From the NCBI RefSeq assembly GCF_958298935.1, contig NC_084930.1, positions 29,052,001-29,116,000 on the forward strand: 64,000 nucleotides of DNA, read 5' to 3'. The notes under the pieces were generated by a model. It was not told the origin of the DNA. It saw nothing but the letters and a program-made list of their open reading frames with translations, and did no database searches. Position 1 is the first letter of the stretch; each line of letters opens with the position of its first letter. Both the position numbers and the translations under genes were made by a program. This document shows positions 13,111-24,310 of this stretch, piece after piece. Source of the DNA: Phragmites australis (lineage: Eukaryota > Streptophyta > Magnoliopsida > Poales > Poaceae).

Positions 13111-13268
13111 AATGGCAAACACGTGTCACACTACGTGAAAAGGTGTCAGATCACTCCCCAAATCTTCCTTTGTACCAGGGTTGTTAAAAACTTTCGTTGG
13201 CCTATCGGATCTTCTTCTTATTAATACAACAAATAGTCTCCTGCAGGTTTCCTTAAAAAATGCCTATC

Positions 13269-14581
13269 ACGAGCCATAGCCCCTCTATATCCTATTTTGT
13301 TTTTCACTTTTGAGTGATACATAAACATTTGCCAATTTCAAAACATTCACAAGTCCGTAATATCCCTCTATAACTAGAATCTAATAAATTGCAGAGACAC
13401 CAAGTCAAGGAGAGGGGGAAAAGAAAGAAAAAGACAATGAATCATGAGCAGTGCAGACAAGTGTCCAAGATCTTGACATCTCGATGCATCCACCGAGAAT
13501 ATGCAGCAAAAAGAGAAGGAAGCACCTGCGAACTCAACCCGAGCGAAATTGGAGCCAGAGCGATGGTGTGAAGGCTGGGCGATGAGAACGGCGGCGGTGG
13601 CGGTTAGTGTGACGTTGGGGTGGGGGCTCCGGCACCGGATCGATGACGAAATCACACAAGGTGGCTTCCGGAGTTTCCTGCAAAGTCGAAGGGGCTGTTA
13701 GCGTGGCTGGAGGTGACACAGCGGCGCGAAATAGTGACAGCGGCGGCATTACTCACCGAAGACAACGACAACAGCAAACCGAGTGAGGAGAAGAAACGGG
13801 AATGGATGGACGGGGTGCACAAAAGGGCAACGAACTCGATGGTGTAGAATTTATAGAGGGGAAGCGAGAGAGTGGGATGCATGGTTCGGCCGGACTTCAA
13901 CATCGCAGTTAAATCCACGCGGCGAAAACAGCAACAGGTGACCGTTTCTGGTGACCTGATGGCGGTTCGATGTTTGGGCGGGGAGGCGAAGGAGCAGGGC
14001 TGACCAGTAACGGCAGCGATGGTGGCGCGGGAGCGGGGAGGCGAGCGGTCGGAGGTAGGGGATGAGCCAGGACGGCTCGGCTTGGCTCGGTGGCTCGGCA
14101 CGGCTTGAGCTGGGCCTGCGGTCAGGGAGAGGGGTGGGGCGGCTGGCTTGAGGAGGCTGGCTCGGCTCGGCTAGATGGGCTTGGCCCAGAGAGAGAAATA
14201 GAGAGGACGAGCATGCTGCAGCCCAGAGGAAGAGAGAGGGAGAGGGGAAGGAGTTTGGGGCCGGATTTTGAAGGAGTTTTGGCCTGGGTTGAGTTTCTAT
14301 TATTTCTCTTTTTAATTTCTTTCTATTTCTATTTCTATTTTGAATCTAAACTGAATTCAAATGAATTTTTAAAACATTTTCCACCCAAAAATTCCAGAGA
14401 GAGAGAAATGGGCCTACTGCAACTACAAAGCCGGCATGAATGCAGCAGATCAAAATATAACCTATGTTATTTATTTTTGACTTATGAAAATATCATTTTA
14501 ACCCTAAGCTAATGGTGATGCTATCGCTAATATGTGGGCAAAATTTTAATAATTCACAAAACTAAAAATTAGGGTGTTACA
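13269..14581 (-). mobile_element. LTR-like block, TGTAACACCC type
   Basis: On the minus strand the block begins at 14581 with TGTAACACCCTAATTTTTAG. It has an AT-rich first part and then a GC-rich part, and a TATA-like CTATAAATTC at 13856-13847. The same architecture and start (TGTAACATC...TTTTAGC) recur at 35351 (plus) and 61968 (minus), so the three form one family. The left end is not resolved; a GAGAA near 13494 resembles the right flank GAGAA at 14582, which would give a shorter LTR. I see no internal coding region. Confidence 0.5.
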
Positions 14582-14589
14582 GAGAAGCA

Positions 14590-16620
14590 TGTTGCACGCA
14601 ACATAGAATCCGCATGCGTTGCCTAGTGGTTGTTGGTGGCACTGCGAAAAAGAAAATTTTCGTTGAGATTGAAAGCAAAATAGCACGAAGGTACATCTGT
14701 TTGGTAGCACTTACCGTGAACCCAGTCTTGTGCGTCAATCTGTGGCCGTCTATCATGTCCGGATCAGCTCGAAGGTACTTGTCAAAAGCTCTGCATAAAG
14801 AGGGATTGATTAGGGAACATTTGAATATAAGAAAAGTTAAATATGTAAACTAAGTCAGACAGAACTTACATTTTGAGGAGTCTTTTTACAGCATTGTAAT
14901 CCTGCTCTCTAGGTTTTCCTTTTGGTCCTACTAGTCTTGATGAGTCTAGGAACCACATCAAGTTCCACTTGAGGCAAATGACCAGTAAGATCCAATGACC
15001 ACCGATGTTGTGGGCGCCTAACAGGTAGTTTATTTTGGAATAATGTTGCATTACCTTAGTCACATAGTCTACAACGTAGTCAGGGTGAAGTTGGATAACC
15101 GAGATTGTAATGGCCTCAGGTTCAAGAAATCCGAGGGGCTCTTTGTTCTTCCTTGTTTTTTTAATCAAGTGCCTATAGATAAGAATATAATTAGATTCAA
15201 GAATTAATGGTATTAATTAATAAATGTCTAGTTTCAAGAGACTTACAATGTGAAGATCCGTAATAATGATACGTCCATGGCATCAAGGTTGAAGAGGTCG
15301 TATAAGTCATTAAAACCCACAAGAAAGTAGCCCTTATCTTTTAAGAAGTGTCTTCGTTTTAGCTGTTATCTTTTAAGAAGTATCATCGTTTGTACTATAC
15401 GACTATGGCTTAAGCATTGGTGTCTCTAGAAGTTTGCATGTAGTAATTATGTAGATCAACACATCCTTGTTCCGATCTTGTTAGGTTATCTACCATTAGC
15501 ATGAGCTTCCCATATTTGAATTTTGTGTGGGCATTAGTCCATGCTGCTCCCATGTCTATGGACTTCTCCGTCAGTCAATGGCTTTCGACCTCTTCGGCAT
15601 GTGCTTCTTAGAACCTTTGTTCTCGGCCTCCTTTTCTTTCTTCTTTAGGTTCACATTGGAGCTGGAAGCGAGGCTACTGGATGTGGATGACCACGATGTT
15701 GCCCCTCTTCCACTGGATACTTTGCCGAAGAGCTTCACCCAGAGTTGTGAATTCATCATGGGGGGATAGCTCCAACACGTGATCAATGGTATTGTTATGT
15801 ATCGTGTCCACCGTAACCAGGACATAGCCAGCATGTATCGTGACCGTATGTAAGATACGAACATCTGGAAGCACCTGGCCCCTTGCAACCTCGATAAGAT
15901 ACTTGCCAAGTCTAATTACGATGTTGTAGGGTGTGGGTCCTTCTAGCAGGTCAATAGTATCTGGTTTAGTCACGGCAAAAACTATTTGTTGATCGACCTC
16001 CAAGGCGTGTGGGTCCTTCTAGCAGCTATTCTTCCCTGCAGTTCCGGGGCTAACTTCCACTGGGATGGTAATCTATATTCCCTATGCTACAAGCGTTTGC
16101 ATGATGTTTGCGTAAACTTTTTGAGTGATGTCTTGTGTCAATACATCCACGTCTACTGCACCCAACCTCTTTCTCTTCTTATACATTCTGAGGTCTTCAA
16201 GAAAGCCGTATTTTCAGCCTGGAAACTTGATACACCTCGCACTCGACCTGGGTGCTCCGGGTTTCCCAACATCGATGAGAGAACATCATGTTCCTTGACC
16301 CCGGTGAAAGAACCATGGCTAAATTCGACTGCCTTTTATTTTACTTTTTCTGTGACTGACTGGGTTTCTTTATTTCTAAATGTGACTTCTCTGCTTTAAG
16401 ACAGCTCACCTCTTGCACGCAAATATGACTGCGATCGTCCTAGGAATTGCAACCGAGGATTCTCGCAACCTTCTTTGGCTAACTTTTCATCCTCTGCCTA
16501 GCATTTTGCCTTTTCCCCCACGTAACCGTTTGCGCCGGTCCTATGGTTGTGCCTGTTCCTAGTCCAAAGCTGCTTCTTCTCCTCACTCTCCTTTTTGAAA
16601 TGCTATGAGTTCTTCATCTG
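14590..16620 (-). pseudogene. En/Spm (CACTA)-associated gene remnant with Ulp1-like protease domain
   Basis: On the minus strand several exon-like pieces can be read. Near 16320-16060 is NPEHPGRVRGVSSFQ-like sequence followed by a KKRKR run. At 16003-15674 is the conserved module running from DLLEGPTPYNIVI to LGEALRQSIQW. Near 15290 is DLFNLDAMDVSLLR. At 15168-14866 is a C48/Ulp1-like segment with AHNIGGHWILLVICLKW and WFLDSSR. This order is typical of the second, non-TNP2 protein of grass En/Spm elements. Its histidine (GGHW) is visible. The piece that would hold the catalytic cysteine is missing or not recognisable. No CACTA ends were found, and stops interrupt it. Confidence 0.65.
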
Positions 16621-16684
16621 CACAAAAGTATCTAAGTTGAGCGCTCGGAGTGTATCATACCTATAGTATTGTGTGAGAGAGAGT

Positions 16685-18349
16685 TGAAAGGATCTAATGA
16701 CCCTAGAGGGGGGGGGGTGAATAGGACTCTAATCAAACCTTAAAACAACTATCGATTTCTAGAACAAGGAGCAACCTTAGCCTAGAAGAAGGAAATACAA
16801 CTACTCGAGCAAGCAATCTAGAACATGGAGAACAAACATGCAAGCATATAACTTAAGAGTAAATTGAGGAATTGAAACTTGCATGAAAGTATATGCTAGT
16901 AGCAAATTGCGGAATAGAAAGAGAGTACGGAAAGAGGACACCAATTTTTCCCGAGGTTTTAAAGAGTTAGCACTCTCCCCTAATCCTTGTTGGAGCATCC
17001 ATACAAAGATATTACTCCCCTTGAGTCACCAAGACTCAAGTGCTCACTAATGATTGCTACTTCTCTATCTCCAGATTGGCGGGCATCAAACCAAATACAA
17101 GCTCTTCCCGAGGCTTTCACAAGAACTCCAAGAGCTCACCAAGAACACCCCTAATCACCACGATCGGCTAGGTGTTGCTAACGACCAAAATTAATAAGCT
17201 AACTGGTTCACTTGATCCCTATCAAGCCTAAACAACAGCTAGATGCACACTCGCTACTCTTGAAGCACTAATGAAGTCCTTAACCTTCAATTAGGGACTT
17301 GAAAATCAACTCAAGTGCTCTCCCTTCCTTCTTGATGACACACACAGTGTATGAACTCCTCTAGGTTGCAAGAGAGAGGAATGAAACTAAGTGAGAGGGT
17401 ATATATAGGCTAGAGGTCCAAATCTAGCCATTGTCTAACCACCCATACTTTCTGTGAACATCGGATGGTCCGGTGCACACACAATTATACACACCAGACA
17501 ATCCAATGAGTAACCTTTTCCAAAAGTTGGCATGTCAGATGTCAGTAGTCATTGCTTGAAAAGCTCTAGCATTTTTCATACCACATCACTGAATAATCCA
17601 GTGAGTTTATTTCCTATGCACCGAGACACCAAGTCTGAAAATACTCCGTTGTGTTACCCATGTAACCACCGGACCTTCTGGTGCATTGAATTCTAATTCC
17701 TTCAAAAATTCCAACTTTCTGTTAAATACTCTGGTGTTCATCTTCTCTGAACAACGGATAATCCAGTGTACTTAACTTCATTTTTCCTCAGAAAATATCC
17801 ATTCTGTTAAATACTCCAGTGCACATATTTACCATCATCGGATAATCCAGTGAGGTCATTCAGCTTCTGCTCAGAACAAGAATAAGGTCCGGTGAGTACA
17901 AATCCTTCAGCACTGGACAATCCAGTAAGAACAAAAACTCTGAGGCTCATCCAATTCAATCGACTTTGAGCACTAACTTCTTAAATTCTCACCCATGGGC
18001 TTCTTTGAGATACATAATTCTAGATTTTCACAAGTGTGCATCCAATTAAGTCTAGACTCAACTAGGTCAAACTACAACACTTAGCCCCCTATATAGTACG
18101 GTCAAAAGACTAAAAAGGAACCTATATCAGTGTTCTTCATCTTGTGACATTTAAAACTAGAAAATCCTTAATTTTGATGCAAATATCCTTTGATCGTCCA
18201 ATAGAATCTCATGAGGGACCAAGAAAACACATACAATCATTGTGAACTAAGTTTTTGATTCTCTTCAAAACATATGCGTTAGTCACAATGATACAGTTAT
18301 CATTAATCACCAAAATACTTACCACTTACCTAGAGGCCTAGATGCTACA
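16685..18349 (-). mobile_element. Solo LTR of the GGGGGGTGAATAG family
   Basis: Starts TGAAAGGATCTAATGACC and ends GCCTAGATGCTACA. Flanks AGAGT (16680-16684) and TGAGT (18350-18354) look like a 5-bp target duplication with one mismatch. On the minus strand the order is U3 (with at least eight CGGATnnTCCGGTG-like motifs at 17460-17930), TATA box at about 17407-17400, then the GC-run terminus at 16708. The terminus GGGGGGTGAATAG is shared with 8449-11039 and about 37082-38775, although the bodies are well diverged. There is no coding sequence. Confidence 0.65.
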
Positions 18350-18354
18350 TGAGT

Positions 18355-19736
18355 TGTCTTTGTACATACTCTATCTTACAGTTGTTGCATTTGCATTGCA
18401 TCTCATCTTGTAATATAATCATAGTAGTTGAGATTTGACTTGTATGTCTTTAACATTTTCAATTGTAGTCTTGAATTTGGACTAAGTTGAGCAATTGTGC
18501 GGAGCAATCTTTTAATCTTAGCCTCTTCTTGATGCTTTTATATGAAACATTTCAAGCAAGCTAGCTTTCCTAAAAATGACATTTGGCAAATTTATGAATC
18601 ATGTAGACTATGAAATACTACATTATTGATCACCATGTTCATAATTATTTTGGCTTAGTCATTGCTTGTGTTAAGGTTAGTTTGATGAATATCTTGCTCT
18701 AGACTTCTTGGTTCAAGACAGTGGATTGGGGAATATTGCACTATGTTTTCTGTCTTTATTAAATTTTAGCTCATTATACTGTCTTTGTTAAATATTTAGC
18801 TCATTATAGAACCTTGGGGGAACATGTCTTCCTTGTGTCACAAATACACTACTTGACTTGATCTCATAAAATCTTGATAATTTGTGCCAATTGAACAACA
18901 TTGAACAATCAAGTTTCTTGTGCTAGATATGATCCAATACAGTTATCTTGAAGCCTCGATATGTTTGATGTACCTAGTCATGCGACACTTCGCTTGGATA
19001 AGAGATAACTGGGGATAAAATAAACTACAAAGAAATGTGCCTAAATGTTCCATTTTTAATTACTTGATCTAACTAAGTATTGGTTTCATATGTGAGCATT
19101 TGCAAAGTCCACTACCATAAATACTTGTTTGCCTAATTTGATATTGCAGTTTGTTAGTTTTTAATGCTTGTATTGACTCGGTACAAGTGGATGCTTATGT
19201 AGTGATCATTTTTAACATGATTCGGCTATGTGAACTTAAATGCACTAATAATTTTTTAGGATTAGCTTATAAAGCTTCATGCTCTTATGCCCCTGTCTCT
19301 TTTTTATCCATTATGCGATTGTGAGCTCCACATTCTACTCTCCGTAGCTCTTTGATGTTTCTAGCTTTGTAATTGCTTTGTAGTATACTAACGAAAGCTT
19401 ATTAGGATGGCATGTTCATGCATTACATGCTGCTTTATCCTTGATGTTTGCATTGCCAAAGGGGTGGGGGAATCTTGCCAAAATCACACAGAAGAATTTT
19501 GCATAATGAAACTGTGCATTCTTCAACGGGGGGGATTTTTTTTTTTATTGAGCTTTTGAAGTTTTTGGCTTGCCTCGGCTTCTTTTCGGGCTTTTTGCAA
19601 TCTTTCTTATACCTAGTGACCTTGATTTGCTCTTTCTTTTGCTTTTGGTCACTTGGATGAGCTTCTCTTGTTAAAAGTTTTCAAACCAAATTCTTTGTGT
19701 CTTAAGAGTTTTCAATACAGTCATCAAGGGAGAGAT
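18355..19736 (+). mobile_element. 3' internal remnant of an LTR retrotransposon (non-coding)
   Basis: AT-rich DNA with G-rich short runs (CAAAGGGGTGGGGGAA at 19458 and AACGGGGGGG near 19526). It ends in a polypurine tract, AAGGGAGAGAT, at 19727-19736 directly before an LTR start. No polyprotein motif can be read in any frame. I infer that it is the untranslated region upstream of the 3' LTR. The left limit is simply where the neighbouring solo LTR ends. Confidence 0.45.
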
Positions 19737-21648
19737 TGAGATACTAAGTTGAAATGCATCTTGGTTTATATATAATGAGTGATTAACAAGTTTGTTGATG
19801 TGGTTTTTTGATTTTAGGATTGCATGAGCATGTCTATATATTGCAATTATGATCATGACTAACCAAAGTTGTAGAGAAAAATGGAGGTGGTGTTGTCTCT
19901 GAGCCAAGAAAATTTACACTCATCGGATGATCCGGCACTGGAAAATTTGTGCACATCAGATGGTCTGGCGCTTAGGAAGATTTCACACCAGAGGATTTTG
20001 ACTCAGAAGAGGAAATCCATTGCAACATCAGATGGTCCGGCGATGTTCAGCAATGCACGCCGAACTAATTTTTTCTAGAGAAGGTTGCAAAGCTTGTCTG
20101 TGAAGATGTACACGTTGGATGGTCCGGCAATTGAAGAGGTGCTCATCGGAGCAATTGTTCCAGAGAGGATGCAAAATGGGATTACTAGTGCATTTGTACT
20201 CACCAGATGGTCCGGCGATGGAGGAGTGTACACTAAATGTTATGTCGGAGGATTTTTCAGGAAGATTTCAATGGAGTCAAAATTACAAGCGTCGGATGGT
20301 CCGATACTTAGAAGGAGTGTACACCGGATCATCCAGTGTTCACGATTTTTCTGGGATGTGCTTTAAACTGAGAATTCTGATTTTTTACTAACTTGAGATG
20401 AAGCTGGAGACATGTTTGTGCAGATGATGGATACCACTTGACGGTCGATAGCAAGATGATCAGGGCCAGGCGGCGTGCTTCGTGCCAAACGATCAAGGAG
20501 GTCAGGCGGAGTCAAGGGTGATCCTAGCTATACACGTGGAGATCAATCAAAGCGTGAGAAGGCGGATGAAGATGACGTGTTCACAAAGTCAAGCGAAAAG
20601 GATGCCAGTGCAAGTGATAAGGCAACTCGATAGATCTGGAGCGGGAGAGAATTGCCGACGGTCAAGATCCTAAGACGGAGTCTGTGTCGATATCGGATCA
20701 TTTGCTTAAGGTGTAAGCAAGTGACGGTGAGTCACGCTTTAAGAAGAGTGCAAATCGATTCGCAGTTTGACCTCAAAAACGTACAAAGGAGTGCATGTGG
20801 CATCATTACGAAGCTTGCGTTGAGATGAAGCTAAGTCATAAGGTGCCACAGTCATCCGATGGATCAGGAAAAAGATTGACAAAAATATTCTTGGTAGTAG
20901 GTAGGAGTGTATTAGAAGATATGGGTATTTTGGAAATAATGTAGGAAACTTAAGGATCAAAGAACATAGGCTATAAATAGAGGGGGGCTGATTGAGGCAT
21001 TTGAGCCAACCATTTGAGAGTTATGTGGTAGGATTTTAGAAGAGAGATGAGTGCTTAGTCTATGTATTAGGTGAGAGCTTTTTTGTATGCAAAATATTTT
21101 GTAATCTACCGAAATTAGGGATGTCATTTACAAGTAATGAAGTTTATGTTGTCTCTTATGCTTGTGTTCATCTTCTTTTAGTTTTTTCTCTATTGGCTCC
21201 TTTGTTTTGTTGCATGTTTTTGAGTTTCTATTGTGATTTTTAGTTTGGTTTGAGAGCTAAAAATTTTACACCATGTTGAAAATAGTTTTTCTTGTTTCTA
21301 GAGGCATAAAATTTACATTTAAAATTGGTTTTGAATTCATTTGCCTCTAAATCATCAATTTGAAGAGTTTCTTCACCCAATGTTTATTTCCTTGAATTTA
21401 AATGTTTCTTTCTCAAATTACAAGTTTTTATGTGCGATGACATATGGTTTGATTTTCAATAGAGCCTAGTCTTCAATTTCATCTATGAGAGTCATCTTTC
21501 TTAAAGGATTTTTTTGCAACGTGTTTCTATTGACTTTTTGCTTTGATACGTTGTTTTGAGACATGTTGAATGAAAAATTAAGAAAAAAATCATCCAAAAA
21601 ATTAATAAAGTGACTATTCACCCTTTTAATCACTATTCTTAGTGCTAT
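19737..21648 (+). mobile_element. 3' LTR with CGGATGGTCCGGCG motif array
   Basis: The LTR starts TGAGATACTAAG right after the polypurine tract. Seven motifs of the type ATCGGATGGTCCGGCG lie at 19918-20335. A TATA box (CTATAAATAG) is at 20971-20980 followed by a G-rich start region. AATAAAG occurs near 21601, and the terminus resembles CTATTCACCC (21615-21624), the reverse of the minus-strand LTR ends in this window. The exact right end, near 21640-21650, is uncertain because the terminal CA is not evident. Confidence 0.55.
20971..20980 (+). promoter_or_regulatory. LTR TATA box CTATAAATAG
   Basis: A good TATA box about 1.2 kb inside the LTR, followed by AGGGGGGCTGA. The same ten bases satisfy CTA(A/T)4TAG, the MEF2-type site known to be bound by MIKC* MADS complexes in Arabidopsis pollen. 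The overlap may be coincidental. Confidence 0.55.
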
Positions 21649-22459
21649 AGTATCCTCCGGTGTGGCGTGCACCGCGGCAGGGCGCGCGGGGGGAGGAACC
21701 ATCTCGTCTGGGGCGGGCGCGGGGCGCACGCGCAGCCGGCCGCGGCGTGCCCGGGTTGGCGTTCAGGTGGCAGGGGCGTGGCCGGCCGCCGGCCGTTTCT
21801 GGCTGGGCGCGTCTAGTGTCCAACGAGTGGCGCGTGCCGAACAGTCGGATCACATGGCGTGTCAAGGAGAGGCTGAGCTGAAGCGCATTTGCACCGTGAC
21901 GAGCGGTAGGCCAGTAGAGGCAGATCGTACATTGGTGCCGTGTGCCGGGCTGCCGGCAGTCCCCAGTAGCGCTAGTACTCCTATGTTCCCTTTTTTGTTC
22001 GCACGATTTTCCTGTTCGTCCTCACTTCCAGTTAGTTGTCCTCGTGGTGCCAAGAATCAAAGCTGCACGTGGAATTGCATCGAAGTCCTCCAAATTTTGG
22101 TCGCGCTCATCCCATGTTTTTTTTCAAATAAAGAGGATGATTTATTAGTTACTTAAAGTTGGATTATAATCATAAGTAACTAATTACTCGACGTATGCTA
22201 CATAATACGATATCTAGGTGCTTTCATGAATGTGACGATATCGTGATTATTATTGTTGTTGTTACTTTTACATTGACAGGACCTCTCACTCGACAACAAC
22301 GTCAGATTCACGAAAGCACCGATGAATAAGTATATTTGATCAAGTCTGGGTGCTACTTCTGCAACAATATTGTTCGTGCCACAGTAGAACAATATGCGCC
22401 CGTACCAAATGTTTCAAGAAGAGCTGGTCCGCACCGAGCAATTGCTAATCACAGCTCTT
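21649..22459. other. GC-rich island and AT-rich spacer, no gene recognised
   Basis: 21655-21880 is strongly GC-rich with many CpG. It has open frames on both strands, but no recognisable domain, start context or splice structure. From about 22100 the sequence becomes AT-rich and contains an inverted repeat (22217-22320). It separates the retroelement from duplicated block B. I cannot tell whether the GC-rich part is a promoter fragment or transposon-borne. Confidence 0.4.
22217..22320. repeat. Inverted repeat, 21-bp arms
   Basis: Arms GGTGCTTTCATGAATGTGACG (22217-22237, split here as GGTGCTTTCATG plus AATGTGACG) and the inverse at 22300-22320 pair at 18 of 21 positions across a loop of about 62 bases. 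It may be the core of a small inverted-repeat element. A microRNA-like hairpin is possible in shape, but nothing else supports it. Confidence 0.5.
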
Positions 22460-22738
22460 TGTAGAAGAGAATCCGTGCAACCTTTTCTGTTAAAAGTCGA
22501 ACCTCTAGTTTTTGAAAGGAAACATAAAAAAACGCTCCTCCGATTTGCTTGCACCAATGATTCCTAGTCGGAAAAAAAAAGGAATCTCCTCTTAAACGCA
22601 TTAGATTTGTGAATCTCTCTCACTATGCCAACGCAACGTCGCAGCTCGGTAATGAAGGGACACGAAGCCGTTGCTGACCAGCAAGTTGGTGCAGTTTGCG
22701 CCTCCGATGCTCCCCTCTTTGCCGCTGCATGTATATTT

Positions 22739-23020
22739 CAGGTCTGTCTGTTTGAATTTTTGCTTTTGAGTTTTTTTTTTAAGTTATACTTTTGATTTGT
22801 CTAAAAATATGTTTTTAAATAGTCTGCTGGTTTATATAATAAATTTTTGACTTTTCAGTACATACTTTTTCAAAAAAAGTCTTTCAGCGAGCTTCTAAAT
22901 TTTAATTTATTTTCCTTAGAAACAAGCTTCTGATTTCTCTAAAACCTTATTTATTCTAGCTTCTAGTTTTTAGCTTTCTGACGGCAGCACAAGCAGAGCT
23001 ATAAACACAAAACAAACAGT
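22739..23020. mobile_element. MITE-like insertion present only in copy B
   Basis: Where copy A reads ATATTCCATCTCGCGGCACC (about 252-271), copy B has about 280 bp of AT-rich sequence between ATATTTC and CTCCATCTCACGCC. The inserted part has loosely inverse ends, GGTCTGTCTGTTTGAATTTT on the left and a CAAACAGTACC-type end on the right. The family is not certain. The ends and any target duplication were not resolved. Confidence 0.5.
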
Positions 23021-24310
23021 ACCTCCATCTCACGCCACGGGAGAGACCAATCCGGGCTCGAAACGTGCGTCTCCTGATCGATCACACTTGACACCACAGA
23101 CTGTGGCCTCTCGTGCATGAACAGGCACAGCAGATGCTGCGTTCACCTCGCAATGCACAAACGGTTATTAGAATACTGCAACTAGTTAGTACCACTCACT
23201 TCGATGCGATTAACTTAAACATGACTTTACTTTGCGTCACCAGCTCGTGGAGTGTTTGGTGCTCCATGGCTTTCGTGATCGTGCCCCCCTGAGGAGCCTG
23301 TCCCCGGGTTCCGCACCTGTGACGCCCTCTCCCGTGAATGGGGAAGCCATAGGTCCCGTTTTAAAATTGCTCGTGTACATGCCATTGGCGCGAGCTCTGA
23401 TGTGGCGAGGCACGGCGACAAATCACGTCACGACAAGCTGGTGCGTCGTTGTATTGGAATATATATGTTTTAAGCCATCTAGGACGGCATGGACATGATT
23501 CCAGTGACTATCAGTAGATGCTCCCTTCGTGTGTGTTTTTTTTTCTTTCACTATAGTCATTTTGGACATTGTCACAGTTTTTCATACATACCTTTGAATA
23601 ATTACTTCTCTTGAATGTAAAAAAAAAAAACATAATGACTTGAAAGTGTTTCCATGATAAATCTACTAATACTAACATTCTATAATATTTAACATGTTTG
23701 TGCGTATTTATGATAAAAGCTTTAAATTTGACTGTATATATTTAAAAAAACATTTTTTTCGAATAAATGAAGTATATGACTTCGAAGTTACAATTGGTTT
23801 GTGGGTGGGGACCTCCTATAAGGTTGCAACTTGGTTTTTGTAAGTGCAAATTTTCACATCTACTGGGTCCTAGTTTAGAGCATCATGCAGATCGACCTCA
23901 CCTGATAGAGAGGTTCGGTAATGGCAAGTTGGTAGTTAAGAAATGGAGGGGTGATAGTGAAAGAGATGGTAAAACATAGCTATTGTAACTTCTGGTTGGT
24001 TGTTGCTTTCTCATTGCTCGAGGTCCCGTTCTTGTCGCACTTTGCAACTTGCAATTGCCAGGATCAAGTATTTCATTGTGTAACTTCAGCTGGGAAAAAG
24101 AATATATCCAGCCTTTTGGTGATACTAGAAATGATGCCTCGTTCAAAGTGTTCATCACTCTTCATCATATACTCATTTCATGGCCAACTAATGCAAAATC
24201 CAACAGGTGTAACATATGCTCTTCCATGGCGCGCCGCAAGTACGGTTGCCATATAAGATCAAACTTGCCTATAGTGGCAGAGCCAGGACAGCACGTCAGG
24301 GTCTAGCGAC

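Larger units (their letters stand above)
5022..13258 (+). mobile_element. LINE 1: 5'-truncated L1-type retrotransposon, interrupted by a solo LTR
   Basis: The sequence starts within ORF1, runs through ORF2 endonuclease, reverse transcriptase and zf-RVT-like regions, and ends in a short A run (13255-13260). AATGCCTATC occurs at 5012-5021 directly before the element and again at 13259-13268 directly after the A run. This is the target-site duplication left by target-primed reverse transcription and fixes both ends. Removing the inserted LTR (8449-11039) leaves about 5.65 kb. Many stops and frameshifts show that the copy is dead. Confidence 0.85.

Noticed and set aside
22217..22320. microRNA precursor
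   Set aside because: Arm pairing is compatible, but the loop is long and there is no evidence of conservation or targets; kept only as an inverted repeat.
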